NCBI GenBank assembly: GCA_044226685.1
Contig: JBGAGP010000006.1
Coordinates: 7,516-71,515 of the forward strand
DNA from: Dongia_A sp044226685
GTDB lineage: Bacteria; Pseudomonadota; Alphaproteobacteria; Dongiales; Dongiaceae
Length of the DNA: 64,000 bases
Direction of reading: 5' to 3'
Shown here: one piece after another, positions 44,688-52,799 of the stretch
Position numbering within the stretch: the stretch's first letter is position 1
How the letters are laid out: every line of letters begins with the position of its first letter
Notes under the pieces: generated by a model
Databases searched by the model: none
What the model was told of the DNA's origin: nothing
What the model saw: the letters and a program-made list of their open reading frames with translations, nothing else
Program-made: the position numbers and the translations under genes

Positions 44688-45632
44688 ATGTTCAGACCCA
44701 TCCACCTGGTTCCGGCCAATACCCGCATCAACTTCATGCGCGGGCACAAGATCACCTTCGTGATCTCGCTGGTCCTGATTCTCGGCTCGATCGGCCTGCT
44801 GTTCACCAAGGGCCTCAATTTCGGCATCGACTTCGCCGGCGGCATCCTGATCGAGGCGCGGGCGCCGGAGCAGCCGGACATCGGCCAGCTGCGCGAGCGC
44901 CTCGGCGGCCTCGGCCTCGGGGAGGTTTCGCTGCAGTCCTTCGGCGACCAGAACGACGTGCTGATCCGCCTGCCGCAGCAGGAAGGCGCGGAGAAGGAGC
45001 AGCAGGAGGCGGTCGCCAAGGTCCGCGCCGAACTGGGCGACAAGTGGGAATACCGCCGCACCGAGACGGTCGGCCCCAAGGTCGGCGGCGAGCTGGTCAA
45101 GAACGCGGTCATCGCCGCGCTGCTGGCGATGGGCGGCATCTTCCTCTATGTGTGGATCCGCTACGACTGGCAGTTCGGCTTCAACGCGCTGCTGGCGATG
45201 TTCCACGACGTCATCACCACGCTCGGCCTGTTCTCGCTGCTCGGGCTGCAATTCGACCTCGCCACGGTGGCGGCCATCCTCACCGTCGCCGGCTATTCGG
45301 TAAACGACACCGTCGTCATCTTCGACCGCATCCGCTACGAGATGCGGCGCTTCAAGTCGATGCCGATGGGCGAGCTGATCAACCTGTCGATCAACGAGAC
45401 GCTGAGCCGCACCACGGTGACCAGCGGGCTGACCTTGATCTCGGTCATCGCGCTGTTCCTGTTCGGCGGCGAGGTGCTGCGCGGCTTCGCCGTGGCGCTG
45501 ATCTGGGGCATCGTGATCGGCACCTATTCGACGATCTGCGTCGCGTCGCCGCTGCTGCTCTACGCCAACCTGCGGACCTCGAAGATCCGCGGCGGCGAAG
45601 ACAAGACCGCGAAGGCCGCCGAGCGCGCCTGA
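44688..45632 (+). CDS. secF: Protein translocase subunit SecF
   Basis: The 314-residue partner of SecD has six helices, the FGIDFAGGILIEAR motif after helix 1, YRRTETVGPKVGGEL before helix 2, and GYSVNDTVVIFDRIRYE in helix 4, where the Asp takes part in proton movement. It is in the same operon as yajC and secD; the Mth938-like gene follows after 40 bases. Confidence 0.97.
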   Translation: MFRPIHLVPANTRINFMRGHKITFVISLVLILGSIGLLFTKGLNFGIDFAGGILIEARAPEQPDIGQLRERLGGLGLGEVSLQSFGDQNDVLIRLPQQEGAEKEQQEAVAKVRAELGDKWEYRRTETVGPKVGGELVKNAVIAALLAMGGIFLYVWIRYDWQFGFNALLAMFHDVITTLGLFSLLGLQFDLATVAAILTVAGYSVNDTVVIFDRIRYEMRRFKSMPMGELINLSINETLSRTTVTSGLTLISVIALFLFGGEVLRGFAVALIWGIVIGTYSTICVASPLLLYANLRTSKIRGGEDKTAKAAERA

Positions 45633-45672
45633 TCCGCATCGACTGGCGCCCGCGCGGCGCGGAGGGTCGACC

Positions 45673-46056
45673 ATGGACGTGACGCCGCTGATCCCCCAAG
45701 GCAAGCAGGTCATCGACGCCTATGGCGATGGCGGCTTCCGCGTCTCGGGCACGCGCGTCGAGGGCTCGGTCATCGTCTTTCCCGACCGCCTGTTCGCCTG
45801 GAGCGCCATCGCGCTGGCGGAGGTGACCGCCGCCACGCTGGACGCGGTGACGGCCGCGGGCCGGGCCGGGCAGGTCGACCTGCTGCTGCTGGGCACCGGT
45901 CCGCGCATGGCGCAGATCGACCGCGGGCTGCGCCAGGATCTGCGCGCGGCCGGGGTGGTGATCGAGGTCATGGATACGGGGGCCGCCTGCCGCACCTACA
46001 ACGTGCTGCTGGCCGAGGGGCGCAAGGTGGCGGCGGCGCTGATCGCGGTGCAGTAG
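45673..46056 (+). CDS. Mth938-like domain protein (NDUFAF3 homologue)
   Basis: The 127-residue protein is a single Mth938/DUF498 domain: PLIPQGKQVIDAYGDGGFRVSG, GSVIVFPDR, LLLLGTGPRMAQID and MDTGAACRTYNVLLAEGR. The mitochondrial relative NDUFAF3 (C3orf60) helps assemble complex I, and in alphaproteobacteria the gene commonly follows secF, as here. Its bacterial function is not established. The next gene in many genomes is the NDUFAF6-type squalene/phytoene-synthase homologue, here found 4 kb further on at 50099. Confidence 0.93.
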   Translation: MDVTPLIPQGKQVIDAYGDGGFRVSGTRVEGSVIVFPDRLFAWSAIALAEVTAATLDAVTAAGRAGQVDLLLLGTGPRMAQIDRGLRQDLRAAGVVIEVMDTGAACRTYNVLLAEGRKVAAALIAVQ

Positions 46057-46143
46057 GCGACCGTCCCTGCCGCCTGGCGTTGGACCTTGCCGATTGGGGG
46101 CGTTGGACCCATCCTCAGCGCCAGGGAAATCCGAGTCGCGCAG

Positions 46144-47358
46144 ATGGACCTGGAAACGGCAACGCAGACCAGCGGCACGGAGGCAGGCGATTTCGCGGCC
46201 GGCCTCGCCGCGTTCGACGCCTTCGGCCAAGCCACCCGCCGCTCGGCGCGGGATGGCGTCGAGGTCTTCGAGAACGAGTTCTGGACCGCGAAGCAGCGCC
46301 AGGCCCATTCGCTGCACGAAGTCTCCTACCGCGCGTGCTTCAAGCCGCAATTGCCGCGCTTCTTCATCGAGCGGTTCACGGCTCCGGGCGGCGTGGTCTA
46401 TGACCCCTTCGCCGGCCGCGGTACGACGCTGATCGAGGCGGCGCTGCTCGGGCGCCGGGCGATCGGCAACGACATCAATCCGTTGAGCGCGATGCTGGCG
46501 GCACCGCGCCTCGACCCGCCGGGTCCGGAGGCGATCGCCGACCGGGTGGAGCGATTGTCGCGCATTTTGCCGGAAGCCGAGATCGATCCGGCACTGCTGA
46601 CCTTCTATCATCCGAACACGCTGCGCGACATCGCGCGGCTGCGCGCGCATTTCCTGCGCGGCGATGGCGACGTGGTCGATGCCTGGCTGCGGATGATCTG
46701 CCTCAACCGGCTGACCGGGCATTCCAGCGGGTTTTTCTCGGTCTACACGCTGCCCCCCAACCAGGCGGTGTCGGTCGCGCGCCAGCGCAAGATCAACCAG
46801 CAGCGCGGCCAGGTGCCGCCGGAACGCGACGTCTTCGCCATCATCCTGAAGAAGAGCCGCGCGCTGCTGAAGGACGCGCTGCCGGCCGTTTTCCAGCGCG
46901 ATGCCGGGCCGATCCTGACCGGGCCGGCGGAGCGCACGCCGGACATCGGCGATGGCAGCGTCGACCTCATCGTCACCTCGCCACCCTTTCTCGACGTGGT
47001 CGACTATCCGGCCGACAACTGGCTGCGCTGCTGGTTCGCCGGCATCGCGGCGGACTCGGTGCCGATTTCGCTGCATCGCGGGCTGGCGGACTGGGAGCGG
47101 TTCGTCGCCCGCTGCTTCGCCGAATTCGCGCGCGTGCTGCGGCCGGGCGGCATCGTAGCCTTCGAGGTCGGCGAAGTGCGGGGCGGCAAGGTCGCGCTGG
47201 AACAGGCGGTGCTGCGCGCGGCGCAAGGCATCGACGTCGCGCCCCTGGCCGTGATGGTGAACAGCCAGAGCTTCACCAAGACCGCGCAATGCTGGGGCGT
47301 CGACAACAACAGCAAGGGCACCAACAGCAATCGCATCGTGGTGTTCGAGCGGCGCTAG
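46144..47358 (+). CDS. Orphan DNA (N4/N6-amino) methyltransferase
   Basis: The 404-residue enzyme has the SAM-binding motif DPFAGRGTTLIEA (~87-99) and the catalytic motif TSPPF (278-282), separated by a ~180-residue target-recognition-like region. The order, SAM motif before catalytic motif, is that of the alpha/gamma groups and not the common beta group (catalytic motif first). The TSPPF form suggests N4-cytosine or N6-adenine methylation. No restriction endonuclease gene is nearby, so it may be a regulatory or housekeeping methylase. The ATG at 46144 is used; the frame opens slightly upstream. Its stop overlaps that of the convergent OGT-like gene by four bases. Confidence 0.88.
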   Translation: MDLETATQTSGTEAGDFAAGLAAFDAFGQATRRSARDGVEVFENEFWTAKQRQAHSLHEVSYRACFKPQLPRFFIERFTAPGGVVYDPFAGRGTTLIEAALLGRRAIGNDINPLSAMLAAPRLDPPGPEAIADRVERLSRILPEAEIDPALLTFYHPNTLRDIARLRAHFLRGDGDVVDAWLRMICLNRLTGHSSGFFSVYTLPPNQAVSVARQRKINQQRGQVPPERDVFAIILKKSRALLKDALPAVFQRDAGPILTGPAERTPDIGDGSVDLIVTSPPFLDVVDYPADNWLRCWFAGIAADSVPISLHRGLADWERFVARCFAEFARVLRPGGIVAFEVGEVRGGKVALEQAVLRAAQGIDVAPLAVMVNSQSFTKTAQCWGVDNNSKGTNSNRIVVFERR

Positions 47359-49271
47359 CCTCCGGCCGGCGTCCATGCCGGCACGTCGATGTGATCCGGC
47401 GGCAGCCCGTCGCGGCAGCGGCGCCAAGCCGCTTCGAAGCCGGCTTCCAGGTTGCGGGTGAACAGCGCGCTGTCGAAGAGCGGCATAGACAGCCGGTTGG
47501 CGGCCAGCCGCGCACGGATCACCGCGTAATACGCGCGATCGCCGGCGAGACGCAGGGCCAGGGCGCGATAGGTCTCAACATCCCCGGCGATCAGCTCCGG
47601 CAGACCGATCGCAGTCAGGGCGCTCGACGATACCCGGGAGGCGAAAGTGGCGCCGCGCAAGGCCAGGTGGGGCGTGCCGGCCCACAGCGCATCGCTGCAG
47701 GTGGTGTGCGAGCCATAGGGCGGCCCGTCGAGGGCGAGATCCGCGAGACGCAGGCGGGCGAGGTGCTTCGGCATGGGGATGCGCGGACCGAAGATCACCC
47801 GTTCCGGCGCGATGCCGAAGTCCCGCGTCCGGGCGCGCAAGGCCTCGGTCGCCCAACGATTGTCGTCAAGCAGCCAGAGCACGGATCCTGGCCGCGCCCG
47901 CAACAGCTCCATCCACAGCGCGAAGTTTTCGCGGTTTGCCTTGAAGGCCTGGTTGAAGCAGCAGAAGACGAAGGCATCTTCCGGCAATCCGGCGGTGGCG
48001 CGGGTGATCTTGTCGCCGATCTGCCGCTTGCGATCGTTCGGCATGTAGGTATGGGGCAGGCGCAGGATCTTTTCACTGAACTCCGCTTCGCTCCCCGCCG
48101 GGGCGAGCACCGGATCGGCGACGATGTAGTCCACCCAAGGCGCGCCGAGAGTTCCGGGAAAGCCCAGCCATTGCATGGTGACGGGCGCTGGCCGGTGGGC
48201 CAGAATCTGGCTGCGCGAGCCGGTCGTCCAGCCGGGGAGGTCGATGGCGATGGCAATGCGCTCGGCGGCAACGGCGCGGGCGGCATCCTGGTCCGACATG
48301 CCGCGAATGGGAATGACCTTGTCAAAGGCGGCGAGGACGCGGTCGCGATACACGCTCTTGCGGTCGCGGCTATAGTCGAAGGCGACGATCTCGAATCGCG
48401 TTCGATCGTGCAGCTCCGGTATTTCCGAGAACAGATGCGTGAACGGATGGTCGTGCAGATCTGGCGACAGGTAGCCGATGCGCAGCTTCCCGTCATCGAT
48501 TTCGGCGACGGGCCGGTGGGGCACGGGTGCCAGGGACTTGTGGTAGCCCGCCATCTGGCGGCCGGCAGCGAGCTGGTCCTGCGCCGTGACTCCCGGCATC
48601 GCCAGCAGGGGGAAGGGCGGCGCCCGGTCCGTGGGATGCGGGCCCCGGCGCAATGCCGACAGGATGACCGGTTCGAGGGCTTCCGCGGTTTCCCAGTCGC
48701 CAATGCGGCGCGCCTGATGCGCGGCGCTGATCTTGTACGTCAGATCGGGCGACAACTTCGCCGCCTCGGCATAGTGGGTCGCGGCGTCCTTCAGGCGGCC
48801 GAGGCCGACGAGCACGTTGGCAAGGTTGTTGTGAGCGCGGAAGTGCCGCGGCTCCTGCTTCAGCGCGCGCTCGAAATGCGCGACGGCATGCTGAGGCTTG
48901 CCCTGCGCCACCAGGACATTGGCGAGGATCACGCGGCCGCGCAGCCGGTCGGGCAGGATCGCGAGGCAGGACTTCAGCGCGTCCGCGGCCTGCTGCAGGC
49001 GGCCGGTGCGATGGTAGATCCAGCCAAGATGTTCGAAGGCGACGGCGTCGCGCGGCGCCAATTCGATCGCGCGCCGCAGGGCGCTTTCGGCCTCGGGGTA
49101 GCGACCGCGCATGAGGAGCGCGTAGCCAAGGACGCGCCAGGCGCTGTTGTCCTCCGGCGTCCGGGCGACCAGTTCGCGCGCCTGCCGCTCGGCGGCTTCG
49201 GCCTGGCCGGAATCGGCCAGCGCCGCGACCGCGTGATAGGGATCCCCGGGAGGTGATGTGTTCTCCGCCAT
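47355..49271 (-). CDS. TPR and OGT-like glycosyltransferase (GT41/SPINDLY family)
   Basis: The 638-residue protein has about five TPR repeats (~10-200: AWRVLGYALLMRGRYPEAESALRRAIELAP, in parts) and a C-terminal GT41 catalytic region (~260-630) with LRIGYLSPDLHDHP, RPAPVTMQWLGFPGTLG, DYIVADPVLAP, FCCFNQAFKANRENF and PYGSHTTCSDALWAGTPHLAL. The His in DLHDHP and the Lys in FKAN match the residues used for UDP-sugar handling in O-GlcNAc transferases. Bacterial members glycosylate surface or cytoplasmic proteins; the target here is unknown. The stop codons of this gene and the methyltransferase share CTAG. Confidence 0.9.
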   Translation of the reverse strand: MAENTSPPGDPYHAVAALADSGQAEAAERQARELVARTPEDNSAWRVLGYALLMRGRYPEAESALRRAIELAPRDAVAFEHLGWIYHRTGRLQQAADALKSCLAILPDRLRGRVILANVLVAQGKPQHAVAHFERALKQEPRHFRAHNNLANVLVGLGRLKDAATHYAEAAKLSPDLTYKISAAHQARRIGDWETAEALEPVILSALRRGPHPTDRAPPFPLLAMPGVTAQDQLAAGRQMAGYHKSLAPVPHRPVAEIDDGKLRIGYLSPDLHDHPFTHLFSEIPELHDRTRFEIVAFDYSRDRKSVYRDRVLAAFDKVIPIRGMSDQDAARAVAAERIAIAIDLPGWTTGSRSQILAHRPAPVTMQWLGFPGTLGAPWVDYIVADPVLAPAGSEAEFSEKILRLPHTYMPNDRKRQIGDKITRATAGLPEDAFVFCCFNQAFKANRENFALWMELLRARPGSVLWLLDDNRWATEALRARTRDFGIAPERVIFGPRIPMPKHLARLRLADLALDGPPYGSHTTCSDALWAGTPHLALRGATFASRVSSSALTAIGLPELIAGDVETYRALALRLAGDRAYYAVIRARLAANRLSMPLFDSALFTRNLEAGFEAAWRRCRDGLPPDHIDVPAWTPAGG

Positions 49272-49350
49272 GATGCAGTCCAGTCGGCCAGGCGGGGACT
49301 ATAGCCGCCCGTTCCGCGCCGATCCACGCAGGCAATTGGACTTGCCGGAC

Positions 49351-49381
49351 AAAAAAAGAACGGGGCCCCGAAGGGCCCCGT
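49351..49381 (-). terminator. Strong Rho-independent terminator of the PuuD-like gene
   Basis: On the reverse strand ACGGGGCCC (49373-49381), a TTCG loop and GGGCCCCGT (49360-49368) form a perfect 9-bp hairpin with the extra-stable UUCG tetraloop, followed by TCTTTTTTT (49359-49351). It lies 24 bases past the stop at 49405. Confidence 0.94.
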
Positions 49382-49404
49382 CCAATCGTCGATGCGGTAT
49401 GGCT

Positions 49405-49980
49405 TCAGCCGATGAACTTGGCGAGCACCATGCAGTAGAGCATCGGCAGCGAGAGCATCGTATTGACGCGCGAGAAGATCATCGCCTTGCGCGCCGACGC
49501 CTTCTTTTCGTCGGGTGTTGCCTCGACGATGCCCAGGGCCTTCTTCTGGTTCGGCCAGATGATGAACCAGACGTTGAAGGCCATGTAGATTGCCAGCCAC
49601 ATGCCGATGCCGATGGTCTGGTTGGCCTGGAAGGTCAGCGCCTCGACCAGGTACATGTTCATCGCGGCGGTGATCAGGCCGAACAGCACGGTGCCGGCGG
49701 CCGCCCAGCGGAAGTAGAACAGTGCGGTCGGCGCGATGACCTTGCCGATGGCCGGCTTCTGGTCATCGGGAATCTTCGGCATCGAGGGAATCTGGACGAA
49801 GTTGAAATAGTAGAGCAGGCCGATCCACAGGATACCGAACCAGACGTGGATCAAGCGCATCACGCCGGCCCAGAACGTATGATCACCCAGCGAATCCAGG
49901 TGGCGGATCACCAGCACCAGGATGGCAAGAATCAAGCCCGCGAGCAGGACGCGATGCAGATTCTCAAAGAACTTCCCCAT
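49405..49980 (-). CDS. PuuD-like (urate hydroxylase N-terminal domain) membrane protein
   Basis: The 191-residue membrane protein has four or five helices with conserved His and Trp (HVWFGILWIGLLYYFNFVQIP, FYFRWAAAGT, WLAIYMAFNVWFIIWPNQKK) of the PuuD/DUF989 family. Agrobacterium PuuD oxidises urate but has a larger membrane part and a C-terminal cytochrome c domain; this protein has neither, so urate oxidation is not assured. The ATG at 49980 is used. There is no other purine-catabolism gene in the window. A very strong terminator ends the unit. Confidence 0.85.
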   Translation of the reverse strand: MGKFFENLHRVLLAGLILAILVLVIRHLDSLGDHTFWAGVMRLIHVWFGILWIGLLYYFNFVQIPSMPKIPDDQKPAIGKVIAPTALFYFRWAAAGTVLFGLITAAMNMYLVEALTFQANQTIGIGMWLAIYMAFNVWFIIWPNQKKALGIVEATPDEKKASARKAMIFSRVNTMLSLPMLYCMVLAKFIG

Positions 49981-50098
49981 TTTTCGACCCCAGAAACGTT
50001 GCAAAGACACGGTCAGTTTGATCGTCGCCGTATTCTACAGGATGCGGTAGATGTGACAACGAACTTGTGGGAAACCACAGGAATATGGGGGTTAATTG

Positions 50099-50938
50099 GT
50101 GGCCGACCCGTTCGACTACTGTCTCGATCAAGTGAAGCAGGGCGATCGTGACCGCCACCTGACGCTGCTCTTCGCGCCCGAGGCCGCGCGGGGCCATCTG
50201 GCGGCGCTGGCCGCCTTCAACCTGGAACTGGCCCGCACGCGGGACCAGGTGAGCGAAGCGCTGCTGGGCCTGATCCGGCTGCAATGGTGGCGCGAGGCGA
50301 TCGGCGAGATCCAGGCCGGCGGCCGCGTGCGCGAACACATGGTGGTCCAGGCCCTGGCTGCGGCGAGTCGCGCGCGCGGGCTCGATGCCGGACGGATGCT
50401 GGCCATGATCGAGGCGCGCGAGTCGGAGCTGGAAGACGGGGCGCCGCCGTCGCAGGCGACGTTCGACGCGCGCGCCGATGCCACGGCGGGCGCGCTGCTG
50501 CAATTGTCGCTGCAGGCACTCGGGCTCGACGCGCCAAACCTCGCGGAGCCGACGAGACAGATCGGGCGGGCCTATGCGGCCGCCGGCATCGCCCGATCCG
50601 TACTGCGCGATGCGAGACAGCGGCGGCTGCGCCTGCCGCAGGAGGTCTTGGGCGCGGCCGAGGTCGACGTCGACCGGCTGTTCGATCTGAAGCCGCAGCC
50701 GCGGCTTGCCGACGCCGTGCGCCAAGTCGCGGAGGAGGCGGCGCGGAACCTGGCCGCGGCGCGCCGGCATGGGGTGCCCCGACGCGCCGGTCCATTGATC
50801 CTGACCGCCAGGATCGCCGCCCTGCACCTTGAGCGGTTGCGCCGGGCAGCCTACGATCCGTTCCACCCGGCCCTGGCCGACCAGCATCCCATGGACGCGT
50901 GGCGGCTGCTGTGGTCCAACCTCACCGGTCGCTTCTAG
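50099..50938 (+). CDS. Squalene/phytoene synthase-family protein (NDUFAF6 homologue)
   Basis: The protein of about 279 residues has the all-helical trans-isoprenyl diphosphate synthase fold: FNLELARTRDQVSE, LIRLQWWREAIGEI, IGRAYAAAGIARSVL. The Asp-rich DxxxD motifs of true synthases are degenerate (ELARTRDQ; the second region gives RSVLRDARQRRLRLP), and the closest group includes mitochondrial NDUFAF6, a complex I assembly factor not thought to make terpenes. I favour the GTG at 50099 (GGGGGTTAATTG upstream), with a TTG just before it as alternative. It is divergent from the PuuD-like gene. Confidence 0.87.
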   Translation: MADPFDYCLDQVKQGDRDRHLTLLFAPEAARGHLAALAAFNLELARTRDQVSEALLGLIRLQWWREAIGEIQAGGRVREHMVVQALAAASRARGLDAGRMLAMIEARESELEDGAPPSQATFDARADATAGALLQLSLQALGLDAPNLAEPTRQIGRAYAAAGIARSVLRDARQRRLRLPQEVLGAAEVDVDRLFDLKPQPRLADAVRQVAEEAARNLAAARRHGVPRRAGPLILTARIAALHLERLRRAAYDPFHPALADQHPMDAWRLLWSNLTGRF

Positions 50939-50977
50939 CCCCGGCCGCTTCTAGCCATCGTCAACCAAGGAAGAACC

Positions 50978-51808
50978 ATGACCAGTCCCGCCATCATCAC
51001 CGTGGCGATCACCGGCAGCCAGCCGACCAAGGAACAGAATCCGGCGGTGCCGATCCATCCGGCCGAGCAGGTGGAAAGCACCCAGGAAGCGTTCGAGGCC
51101 GGCGCCAGCCTGGTGCATATCCACGTGCGCGACGAGGCAGGCAAGTCGAGTTCCGACATCGAGCGCTTCCGCGTGGTCCAGGAGGGCATCCGCAAGCATT
51201 GCCCGGGCATGATCATCCAGTTCTCGACCGGTGGCCGCGGCCGCCTGGCGGAGGAGCGCGGGGCCTCGATCAAGCTGAAGCCGGACATGGCGTCGCTCGC
51301 CACCGGCTCGGTCAATTTCGCCACCATCATCTACGAGAACCCGCCGCAACTGGTGGAGGGCATGGCGAAGGACATGCTCGCCAATTCCGTCAAGCCGGAG
51401 GTCGAGATTTTCGACCTGGCGATGCTCTACAACGCCAAGACCCTGGTCGAGAAAGGCCTGATGCAGGCGCCGGCGCACGTGCAATTCGTGCTCGGCATTC
51501 CGAATGCGTTGCCGGTGCGCGAGAAGCTGCTGGATTTCATGATCGCGGAACTGACCGACCAGCTGCCCGGCGCCACCTGGACCGCGGCCGGCATCGGGCG
51601 GCATCAGCTCGACGTCAACCACTGGGCGCTGAAGCGCGGCGGGCACGCGCGCACCGGGCTCGAGGACAACATCTTCTTCGAGAAGGGCCGGCTCGCCGCC
51701 AGCAACGCCGAATTGGTCAAGCGGGTCGCCGATCTGTGCGGGAAATACGACCGGCATCCGGCCAGCGCCGCGGAGGCCCGCCAGCTGCTGGGCCTGCGCG
51801 CGGCGTGA
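50978..51808 (+). CDS. BKACE-family beta-keto acid cleavage enzyme (DUF849)
   Basis: The 276-residue TIM-barrel enzyme is of the 3-keto-5-aminohexanoate cleavage family, which condenses a beta-keto acid with acetyl-CoA to give acetoacetate and a new CoA thioester. It has VAITGSQPTKEQNP, VHIHVRDE with zinc ligands His47 and His49, and a C-terminal AGIGRHQLDVNHWALKRGGHARTGLEDNIFF region with the conserved Arg and Glu. Specificity within the family depends on a few pocket residues and is not clear; the lysine-fermentation partners (kal, kdd) are absent, so carnitine- or another beta-keto acid degradation is equally possible. Confidence 0.9.
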   Translation: MTSPAIITVAITGSQPTKEQNPAVPIHPAEQVESTQEAFEAGASLVHIHVRDEAGKSSSDIERFRVVQEGIRKHCPGMIIQFSTGGRGRLAEERGASIKLKPDMASLATGSVNFATIIYENPPQLVEGMAKDMLANSVKPEVEIFDLAMLYNAKTLVEKGLMQAPAHVQFVLGIPNALPVREKLLDFMIAELTDQLPGATWTAAGIGRHQLDVNHWALKRGGHARTGLEDNIFFEKGRLAASNAELVKRVADLCGKYDRHPASAAEARQLLGLRAA

Positions 51809-51835
51809 CCGCCGTCCGGGAATCGCCGGCAAGGA

Positions 51836-52720
51836 CTACAGGCGCGGCGGCATCAGGTTCTTGAGGAAGCGGCGGATCACCTGGCTGGCCCGGTCGTCCA
51901 TCCAGCTGATGTGATGCAGGCCGCGATTTTCGATGACGATGGACTGGCCGTATCTATGGCCAGCCATGTAGTCACCGCAGGTGCCGGCGTGGCCGGTGCG
52001 GTCGAACCACGGATCGTAGCGCGATACCAGGGACAGCACGGGTATGTCCGCCGGCGTCTTGAGCCCGGCCACATCCTCGGCGTATTGCGTGGCGCCGCAG
52101 GTCCACCCGGTGAGCACGACGCCGCGGAATTCATGGCCCGGATAGTTGGCAGCCGCCAGCGCGCCTTCACCCAGGCCATAGAGGATGATCGTGGACTGGT
52201 CGATCCAGGGAATCTTGCGCAGCTCCGCCAGGCCGACCATGATCTCGGCCTGGCGCTGGACATAGGCATCCGGGTTGAGGCCGGCGACGAAATCGAAGCG
52301 TACGCAATCGGATTTCCGCTCGCGGCTGTCGAAGCTGTCGGGCGCGAAGACGGCGTAGCCGATCGCCGCCAGCTCGTCGATGTCGCGGATCGCCTCGATC
52401 TTCAGGCCAGGGCAGTCATGCAGATAGAGCACCGCCGGCAGCTTGGTCCCCTGCGGGAAGCCGGAGAAGTAGTGCTCGACCAGGCGCAGCCGGCCGAACA
52501 GGCCGCGATGCCCCTTGGCGATGACGCCGGCGCCGATCTGCACAATGCCGTTGCGCCAGGATTGCAGCGCGGCCGGGGTCGTGTCGACAGTCCTGGCCGG
52601 CGGCTTCGGCGCCATCGCCGCCAGCGCCAGCAGGCAGGCACCGAGGCAAAACACCTTGATCAGGACCGCGCGACGCGGCGCCCGGTCCATGCCTTCGTGT
52701 GCGCGTGCGAGCAACGACAT
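51836..52720 (-). CDS. Exported alpha/beta-hydrolase-fold protein with altered nucleophile elbow
   Basis: The 294-residue protein has an N-terminal signal/anchor (~17-38) and a dienelactone-hydrolase-like alpha/beta fold: LPAVLYLHDCPGL before the oxyanion turn, GYAVFAPDSFDSRERKSDC, then the nucleophile elbow IILYGLGEGALAAANYP (~178-194), an acid candidate in SRYDPWFD and a His candidate in GLHHISW. The normal elbow is G-x-S-x-G or G-x-C-x-G; here it is G-L-G-E-G with Gly184 in place of Ser/Cys, so classical hydrolysis seems impossible. Several Cys (including CGDYM) may form disulphides outside the cytoplasm. Confidence 0.8.
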   Translation of the reverse strand: MSLLARAHEGMDRAPRRAVLIKVFCLGACLLALAAMAPKPPARTVDTTPAALQSWRNGIVQIGAGVIAKGHRGLFGRLRLVEHYFSGFPQGTKLPAVLYLHDCPGLKIEAIRDIDELAAIGYAVFAPDSFDSRERKSDCVRFDFVAGLNPDAYVQRQAEIMVGLAELRKIPWIDQSTIILYGLGEGALAAANYPGHEFRGVVLTGWTCGATQYAEDVAGLKTPADIPVLSLVSRYDPWFDRTGHAGTCGDYMAGHRYGQSIVIENRGLHHISWMDDRASQVIRRFLKNLMPPRL

Positions 52721-52799
52721 GGTGTCCGGCTCCTCGCGTCAAGCAGCGTTGCAGCTTAGCGCAGACCACGCGTCGTGGCGAATGACAGTGCGGCGCCGG

